This document shows positions 59,523-64,000 of a stretch of DNA of 64,000 bases, piece after piece; within the stretch, counting starts at the first letter, position 1, and each line of letters opens with the position of its first letter. Position numbers and translations under genes: made by a program. Origin of the DNA: Neorhizobium populisoli (GTDB taxonomy: Bacteria > Pseudomonadota > Alphaproteobacteria > Rhizobiales > Rhizobiaceae); contig NZ_JAHYCB010000012.1 in NCBI RefSeq assembly GCF_019430945.1, positions 62,001-126,000 of the forward strand. The letters are read 5' to 3'. Below the pieces are notes generated by a model, which did not search any database, was not told the origin of the DNA, and saw nothing but the letters and a program-made list of their open reading frames with translations.

Positions 59523-60338
59523 TCAACGGGTAGGGGCGGCCGTCGGTGCCAGGGAATGCAGCAGCGCTGGAAAACGTGTGAAGAGTTGCGAGAGCCGGTT
59601 CGCTGCAAGCCGCATCTCCGGAAGGCGCTGCTCGATCAGCTCTTCTGGTGTCAGCCGCGGTGTATAACCGGAACTGTTGATCGAACAGACGACGCGGCCG
59701 GTATTGTCCTTCACCGGAACGGCAATCGCCGTGATGCCGTAGTCGAGCTGGTCGACGGTGATCGAATATCCCTTGGCGCGCGTCTCGACGAGGATGTCTC
59801 GCAGTTCGGCCTCCTCGGTCAGCGTGTAGTCGGTCAGTTTCACCGGAGTGTATGTTTCGAAATAACGGGCAATCTCGTCCTCCGGCAAGGAAGCGAGCAG
59901 AACGCGGCCCATCGAGGTGGCGTAAGCCGGATAGGTGACGCCGAGCGTCGCGTTGCGGCGAACACCGCGGCTCTCGGAAAGATGGGCGATGTAGAGCACG
60001 TTCACACCGTCGAGCACGGCCATGTTGGCCGCATCGCCGAACTGCGAGGTGATCCGGTGCAGTTCCGGCGTCACCGCTTCCTCGACATTGAAAGCGTTGA
60101 GATAGGCCGAACCGAGCGTCAGGATACGCGGCGCCAGCAGAAAATGTTTGTTGTGACGGCGGATGAAGCCGAGCGCTTCCAGTGTCAGCACGTTGCGCCG
60201 GACGGTGGCGATCGACATGCCGACCTTGCGTGAAAGCTCGGCCAGCGTCATTTCGGGGTCTTTAGCATCGAAGGCTTCCAGAACGGACAAGCCCCTCGCC
60301 AGTGCCTCGACGAACTCGGGCGAATTGCTGTCGATCAT
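59523..60338 (-). CDS. IclR-family transcriptional regulator
   Basis: A 271-residue IclR regulator, PcaR/PobR-like. The N-terminal winged helix has RGLSVLEAFDAKDPEMTLAEL, SRKVGMSIATVRRNVLTLEALGF, and the effector domain includes YPAYATSMGRVLLASLP and GITAIAVPVKDNTGRVVCSINSSG. AGGAGAATT precedes the ATG. The gene lies between the dioxygenase and transporter operons, divergent from the transporter. Members of this group control aromatic catabolism and respond to ring-cleavage intermediates such as beta-ketoadipate or to aromatic acids. Confidence 0.9.
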   Translation of the reverse strand: MIDSNSPEFVEALARGLSVLEAFDAKDPEMTLAELSRKVGMSIATVRRNVLTLEALGFIRRHNKHFLLAPRILTLGSAYLNAFNVEEAVTPELHRITSQFGDAANMAVLDGVNVLYIAHLSESRGVRRNATLGVTYPAYATSMGRVLLASLPEDEIARYFETYTPVKLTDYTLTEEAELRDILVETRAKGYSITVDQLDYGITAIAVPVKDNTGRVVCSINSSGYTPRLTPEELIEQRLPEMRLAANRLSQLFTRFPALLHSLAPTAAPTR

Positions 60339-60378
60339 CGGAATTCTCCTGCGCTTCTTTTTTCGTTCGCATACGGGA

Positions 60379-60408
60379 TTGACAAGCGCAAGACCCGCCG
60401 CCTATCGT
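60379..60408 (+). promoter_or_regulatory. putative sigma-70-like promoter of the transporter operon
   Basis: A perfect TTGACA at 60379-60384 is followed after 18 bases by TATCGT at 60403-60408. The three-half-site operator begins 3 bp downstream, where transcription would start, so bound regulator should block or modulate initiation. Confidence 0.5.
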
Positions 60409-60411
60409 TAT

Positions 60412-60436
60412 GCGAATATTTATTCGTCTAGCGAAT
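60412..60436 (+). promoter_or_regulatory. three-half-site operator before the transporter operon
   Basis: GCGAAT (60412-60417), 4 bases, ATTCGT (60422-60427), 3 bases, GCGAAT (60431-60436). It has the same order and spacing as the site at 59420-59444 and, like it, points toward the gene it precedes. Confidence 0.7.
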
Positions 60437-60453
60437 TTTCTTGGGAGGGAAAA

Positions 60454-61725
60454 ATGATGAAGACAAGGCGTGAGTTTCACAAGCTCGCGGCCGCCACGGC
60501 CGCAGCGCTTGCCGCCCCTGCATTTGTCGGGAGCAAGGTATTTGCACAGGACAAGCCGATCCGGGTCGGCGCCAGCGTTTCACTGACGGGGCCACTTGCC
60601 AGCACCAAGAACGGCCTGATCGGCTACGAACTTTGGCGCGACGACGTCAATGCCGCCGGCGGTCTCCTCGGCCGCAAGGTTGAACTGGTCACCTATGACG
60701 ACCAGAGCAGCGCCGCCAACGTGCCGGCGATCTATTCCAAGCTCGTCGATGTCGATGCCTGCGACGTGCTGTTTTCGCCCTATGGCGCAAACCTGTCGGC
60801 GCCGGTCATGCCATTCATCAAGCAGCGCGATCTTTTCATGATCGGCATGTTCGGTCTTGCCGGTAACGACGTCGCCAAGCACGACAAATTCTTCCACAGT
60901 GGCCCCTGGGGACCGAATTCCGGTCGCGACTGGGCACGCGGTTTCTTCGATCTCGCCAAGGGGCAAGGTGTGAAGAAGATCGCCATCATCAATGCCGATC
61001 TGGAATTCTCCAAGAACGCCGCCAAGGGCGGCGCGGAGGTCGCCAAGGAATACGGCATGGAGATCGTGTTCAACCAGAGCTATCCGCCGAACACGACCGA
61101 CTTTTCCTCGATGATCCGCAATATCAATGCCGGCGATCCGGAAGCGATCTTCATTGCCTCCTATCCGGCCGACAGCACCGCGATCATCCGCGGCGTCAAG
61201 GAAATCGGCATTTCCGACAAGGTGAAGATCTTCGGCGGGGCGATGGTCGGCCCGCAATACGGTGCGCTTTTGAGCTCGCTTGGGCCGGAACTCAACGGTC
61301 TGGTCAACTCGCACACCTTCGTGCCCGAGCCGACCATGCAGACCCCGGCGATCAAGGGTTTCTTCGACCGCTACACGCCGATTGCCGTCAAGCAGGGCGT
61401 CGATCCGCTCGGTTATTACATTCCGCCCTTCTACTATGTCGCGGGCCAGCTCGCCGCAGCTGCGATCACCGGCTCGAAATCGGTCGATCCGGCCAAGATG
61501 GCGGCTTTCCTGCATGCCAACAGCGTCGATACGATTGCCGGCAAGATAGCCTTCAACGAGATCGGCGACTGGAAGGAACGGCGTGTGCTGATGGTGCAGT
61601 TGCGCGGCATCAAGGGCAATGACCTCGAACAGTTCCGCAACCCGGGCCACCAGGTCATTCTCGATCCACCGTCGCTGAAGACGGGCGATCTTGCCGGTCC
61701 CTATAACAAGGCGCGTGCCAGCTAA
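60454..61725 (+). CDS. periplasmic binding protein of a branched-chain amino acid/aromatic-type ABC transporter
   Basis: A 423-residue type 1 binding protein (Peripla_BP_6). The leader has twin arginines (MMKTRREFHKLAAATAAALAA), suggesting Tat export, and ends near VFA. The mature protein opens PIRVGASVSLTGPLASTKNG, with AAGGLLGRKVELVTYDDQS. Relatives bind amino acids, amides or aromatic acids; operon context favours the last. GGGAGGGAAAA precedes the ATG at 60454; longer readings run back into the divergent IclR region. A 9-bp stem hairpin follows at 61745-61765. Confidence 0.92.
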   Translation: MMKTRREFHKLAAATAAALAAPAFVGSKVFAQDKPIRVGASVSLTGPLASTKNGLIGYELWRDDVNAAGGLLGRKVELVTYDDQSSAANVPAIYSKLVDVDACDVLFSPYGANLSAPVMPFIKQRDLFMIGMFGLAGNDVAKHDKFFHSGPWGPNSGRDWARGFFDLAKGQGVKKIAIINADLEFSKNAAKGGAEVAKEYGMEIVFNQSYPPNTTDFSSMIRNINAGDPEAIFIASYPADSTAIIRGVKEIGISDKVKIFGGAMVGPQYGALLSSLGPELNGLVNSHTFVPEPTMQTPAIKGFFDRYTPIAVKQGVDPLGYYIPPFYYVAGQLAAAAITGSKSVDPAKMAAFLHANSVDTIAGKIAFNEIGDWKERRVLMVQLRGIKGNDLEQFRNPGHQVILDPPSLKTGDLAGPYNKARAS

Positions 61726-61744
61726 TCTCGTCAACCGATCCAGA

Positions 61745-61765
61745 GAGCCGGCAGAATGCCGGCTC
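61745..61765 (+). terminator. intercistronic hairpin after the binding-protein gene
   Basis: GAGCCGGCA (61745-61753) pairs perfectly with TGCCGGCTC (61757-61765) around loop GAA. It ends 12 bp before the LivH-like start, too close for full termination, so it more likely protects the upstream mRNA. Confidence 0.55.
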
Positions 61766-61777
61766 AAGGACCTCCAT

Positions 61778-62656
61778 ATGATATCGATCGACATTCTGCT
61801 GAACGCCGTGGTGACCGGTATTCTGCTGGGCAGCGTCTATGCGTCGCTCGCCCTCGGGCTCGCCATCACCTTCGGCATTCTCCACATTCCGAATATCGCG
61901 CATCCGACGCTGGTCGTCGCTGGCGCTTTCTTCGTCTACACGCTCTCTCAATGGGGGCTTGATCCGATCGTCGCTGCGCTGATCGGCCTCGTGCCGTTCT
62001 ATATCCTCGGCGTGGCGCTCTATATTTTCTATTCCCGCGTGTTCGAACGGCGAGGCGGCGCGAATGTGCTGCAGAGCTTGACCTTGTTCTTCGGCCTGTC
62101 GCTGGTCATCGAAATCCTGCTGGCGCTTGGTTTCGGCTCGGAACTCAAATCGGTCAGCGTCTCTTATATCGGCTCCAGCCTGAAGCTCGGCCTGCTCACA
62201 ATTCCTTATCGTCTGTTAATCCCGGCGCTTCTCGGTCCGGTCATGATCGGCGCCGTCTGGCTTTATCTCAGCCGCACCAATTCCGGCACGGCGATCCGCG
62301 CCGTTGCGCATGAGGAACGAGCGCTGTCGATCGCAGGCCTCAATCCGGCTTCCGTCAAACGCCACGCCTTCGGCATCGCCACGGCAACCGCCGTGGTCGC
62401 GGGTGCCGCGCTGATCATGGTCGGCCCGGTCGAACCCTTTGCTGGCCGTTTCCAGATAGGTCGCGTTTTCGCCATCGTCGTGCTCGCTGGCATGGGCTCC
62501 ATTCCCGGCAGCCTGGCGATCGCCGTCATCATCGGTATCGCCGAGGCGCTGGTCTCCAGCTATCTCAACCCTTCATGGTCTCCGGGTGTCGCCTTCGCGA
62601 TCCTGCTGCTCGGCCTTGCACTTCGCCCGCAGGGCCTGTTTGGAGCGGCGCGATGA
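61778..62656 (+). CDS. LivH-type ABC permease
   Basis: A 292-residue permease of the branched-chain amino acid family with eight or so membrane segments. It begins MISIDILLNAVVTGILLGSV and has SLALGLAITFGILHIPNIAH and the C-terminal FAIVVLAGMGSIPGSLAIAVIIG. ATG at 61778 has AAGGA upstream; an earlier in-frame ATG at 61691 lies inside the binding-protein gene. Its stop overlaps the LivM-like start by four bases. Confidence 0.92.
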   Translation: MISIDILLNAVVTGILLGSVYASLALGLAITFGILHIPNIAHPTLVVAGAFFVYTLSQWGLDPIVAALIGLVPFYILGVALYIFYSRVFERRGGANVLQSLTLFFGLSLVIEILLALGFGSELKSVSVSYIGSSLKLGLLTIPYRLLIPALLGPVMIGAVWLYLSRTNSGTAIRAVAHEERALSIAGLNPASVKRHAFGIATATAVVAGAALIMVGPVEPFAGRFQIGRVFAIVVLAGMGSIPGSLAIAVIIGIAEALVSSYLNPSWSPGVAFAILLLGLALRPQGLFGAAR

Positions 62657-63603
62657 GAAAGACGTCCATCCTGTTCATTGCCGGTATCGTCATCGTGCTG
62701 GCGCTCGGTTTTCTCTTGCCCTGGACCGTCCGCAATCCGTTCTATTTCTTCGTCGGTTACGTGGTCCTGCAATATGTGACGATCGCCACCGGCTGGAATA
62801 TTCTGGGTGGTTACGCCGGTTATATCAATTTCGGCGCGGCCGGATTCTTCGGGGCGGGCGTCTACCTGTCGGCTTTCCTGTTCACCACGTTCGGACTGCC
62901 CTTGCCGCTTTGCATCCTTGCGGCTGCCGTCTTCGGCGCCGTTCTCGGCTTGCTGATGGGTTATCTGACGCTGCGGATCCAGGGCGTTTATTTCGCTATC
63001 GCCACCCTCGGTCTCGTCGTGGTGCTGGAGACGATCGTCCACAATATCTCGGCACTCGGCGGCGCGAGCGGCATGGCGGTTTACGGCCCGCGCCCGCCGG
63101 CCTGGAGCCCCGGTCCGTCGCAATACAATTTCACCATCATGCTGGTGATCGCGGTGGCCGCCGTTTCGCTTGCGCGTTTTGTGGAAATCTCCTGGATCGG
63201 CCGCGGCCTGCGGGCCGTGCGGGCCAGCGAGGATGCCGCCGAATGCTCCGGCGTGCCGACCTTGCGGCTGAAACTTCTGGCCTGCGCGCTCAGCGGCGCG
63301 GTACTCGCTATGGCGGGTGCTCCCTATCCATTCTACACGTCCTTCGTCGAACCGGTCACCGCGTTCAGCCTGATCATCGGCCTCAACGCCATCGCCATGC
63401 CGCTGATCGGCGGCACCAAGAGCTGGGCGGGTCCGGTTCTCGGCGCGCTGCTCCTTGCCTCCGTGCAACAGATCGCCACCGTCACAATCTCGTCGGAACT
63501 CAATATCCTCTTCGTCGGTCTTGTCCTGATCGCCTTCGTGGCCTTCGCACCCGGCGGCCTCTCCGATCTCTTCGGCCGCAGGCAAGGGAGGGCGAAGTCG
63601 TGA
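62653..63603 (+). CDS. LivM-type ABC permease
   Basis: A 316-residue permease, partner of the LivH-like protein. It has the family blocks NILGGYAGYINFGAAGFFGAG, LTLRIQGVYFAIATLGL, GRGLRAVRASEDAAECSGV and the end FAPGGLSDLFGR. ATG at 62653 overlaps the upstream stop, and its own stop overlaps the GTG of the next gene, indicating coupled translation. Confidence 0.92.
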   Translation: MRKTSILFIAGIVIVLALGFLLPWTVRNPFYFFVGYVVLQYVTIATGWNILGGYAGYINFGAAGFFGAGVYLSAFLFTTFGLPLPLCILAAAVFGAVLGLLMGYLTLRIQGVYFAIATLGLVVVLETIVHNISALGGASGMAVYGPRPPAWSPGPSQYNFTIMLVIAVAAVSLARFVEISWIGRGLRAVRASEDAAECSGVPTLRLKLLACALSGAVLAMAGAPYPFYTSFVEPVTAFSLIIGLNAIAMPLIGGTKSWAGPVLGALLLASVQQIATVTISSELNILFVGLVLIAFVAFAPGGLSDLFGRRQGRAKS

Positions 63604-64000
63604 GCGATACTATCCTTTCCCTCAAGGGTGTCGAAAAGCACTTCGGTTCGTTCCGGGCGCTCGGCCCTGTCGATCTCGACCTGCGGGTGGGAGAACGACT
63701 CGGCATTATCGGCCCCAACGGCTCCGGCAAGACGACGCTGATCAACTGCATTACCGGCGTTTACCGTCCTGATAAGGGCTCGGTACATTTTCAGGACCGC
63801 GACATTTCCCATATCGAAGCCCATAAACGCGCCCGGCTCGGCATCTCTCGTAGCTTCCAGATCCCGCGACCGTTTACCGGCATGACGGTGTTGGAGAACC
63901 TGCTCGTGCCGCTCGACTACTGCCAGGTGGACGGGAGCAAGGAGGAACGCGCGCGATCCGTTTTGGCGAGCGTCGGGCTATCGGGCCGTATCTCCGACCC
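63600..64000 (+). CDS. LivG-type ABC ATPase, truncated by the window end
   Basis: The first 133 codons of an ATPase, from a GTG at 63600 that overlaps the LivM-like stop (GTGA). Walker A is GPNGSGKTTL near residue 38, followed by FQIPRPFTGMTVLENLLVP, a Q-loop typical of LivG. The signature and Walker B lie beyond the window. A LivF-type gene probably follows. Confidence 0.9.
   Translation, partial: MSDTILSLKGVEKHFGSFRALGPVDLDLRVGERLGIIGPNGSGKTTLINCITGVYRPDKGSVHFQDRDISHIEAHKRARLGISRSFQIPRPFTGMTVLENLLVPLDYCQVDGSKEERARSVLASVGLSGRISD

Noticed and set aside
1..64000. CRISPR array, tRNA or rRNA gene, insertion sequence, prophage or integration site
   Set aside because: I saw no regularly spaced repeats, cloverleaf-like genes, rRNA cores, transposase or integrase motifs anywhere in the window.

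Overview
The window looks like an accessory, catabolism-rich stretch of a high-GC alphaproteobacterium, most likely a member of the Rhizobiales (Rhizobium/Agrobacterium type). The reasons are the density of solute-binding-protein ABC transporters paired with short catabolic operons and dedicated regulators, the widespread four-base stop/start overlaps (ATGA or GTGA), the GC-rich third codon positions and the gene families themselves. I see no tRNA, rRNA, transposase, integrase or CRISPR array. Assignment below the order level is inference.

Layout. (1) 365-9526: a plus-strand operon with an FAD aromatic-ring monooxygenase, an iron(III)/thiamine-type ABC transporter with two tandem binding proteins, a 4,5-dihydroxyphthalate decarboxylase-like protein, a class II aldolase-fold protein and a LysR regulator. 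It is probably for uptake and hydroxylation/decarboxylation of an aromatic or heteroaromatic acid. (2) 9554-15506, minus strand: a complete fecABCDE-order ferric-dicitrate-type uptake operon without FecIR signalling, with an RpiR-family regulator next to it. (3) 16740-19457: a LysR regulator divergent from two short-chain dehydrogenases. (4) 19548-35723: a GntR regulator divergent from a long series encoding an esterase, a peptide-type ABC transporter with two binding proteins, a metal-dependent hydrolase, a C45 N-acyl transferase/hydrolase, an aldo-keto reductase, a threonine-aldolase-like enzyme, an aconitase and an SGNH hydrolase. Two copies of the palindrome AATTGGCGCCAATT mark its two promoters. 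(5) 35720-43306: a cytoplasmic GAF histidine kinase and NarL-type regulator divergent from a ribose-type sugar ABC transporter plus an SMP-30 lactonase. (6) 43570-44451: FMN riboswitch and ribB. (7) 44977-51403: prolidase-like amidohydrolase, Pot-type ABC transporter and M24 aminopeptidase. (8) 51514-53768: a membrane diguanylate cyclase and a small unknown protein. (9) 53983-64000: an IclR-controlled pair of operons. One carries a LigAB-type extradiol dioxygenase, a class III CoA-transferase, a citryl-CoA-lyase-like enzyme, an FMN reductase and a TrzA-type amidohydrolase; the other carries a branched-chain-amino-acid-type ABC transporter that runs off the window end.

Two points stand out. 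The same 25-bp three-half-site element lies in front of both operons in block 9, read in the direction of transcription each time, so the dioxygenase/CoA pathway and the transporter can be joined into one regulon from sequence alone. The combination of ring-cleavage dioxygenase, CoA-transferase and citryl-CoA-lyase-like enzyme suggests a CoA-dependent retro-Claisen ending to extradiol cleavage instead of the usual aldolase; this is the best candidate here for an undescribed pathway. Separately, strong RNA hairpins sit just downstream of the binding-protein gene in five of the ABC operons, consistent with segmental mRNA stabilisation.
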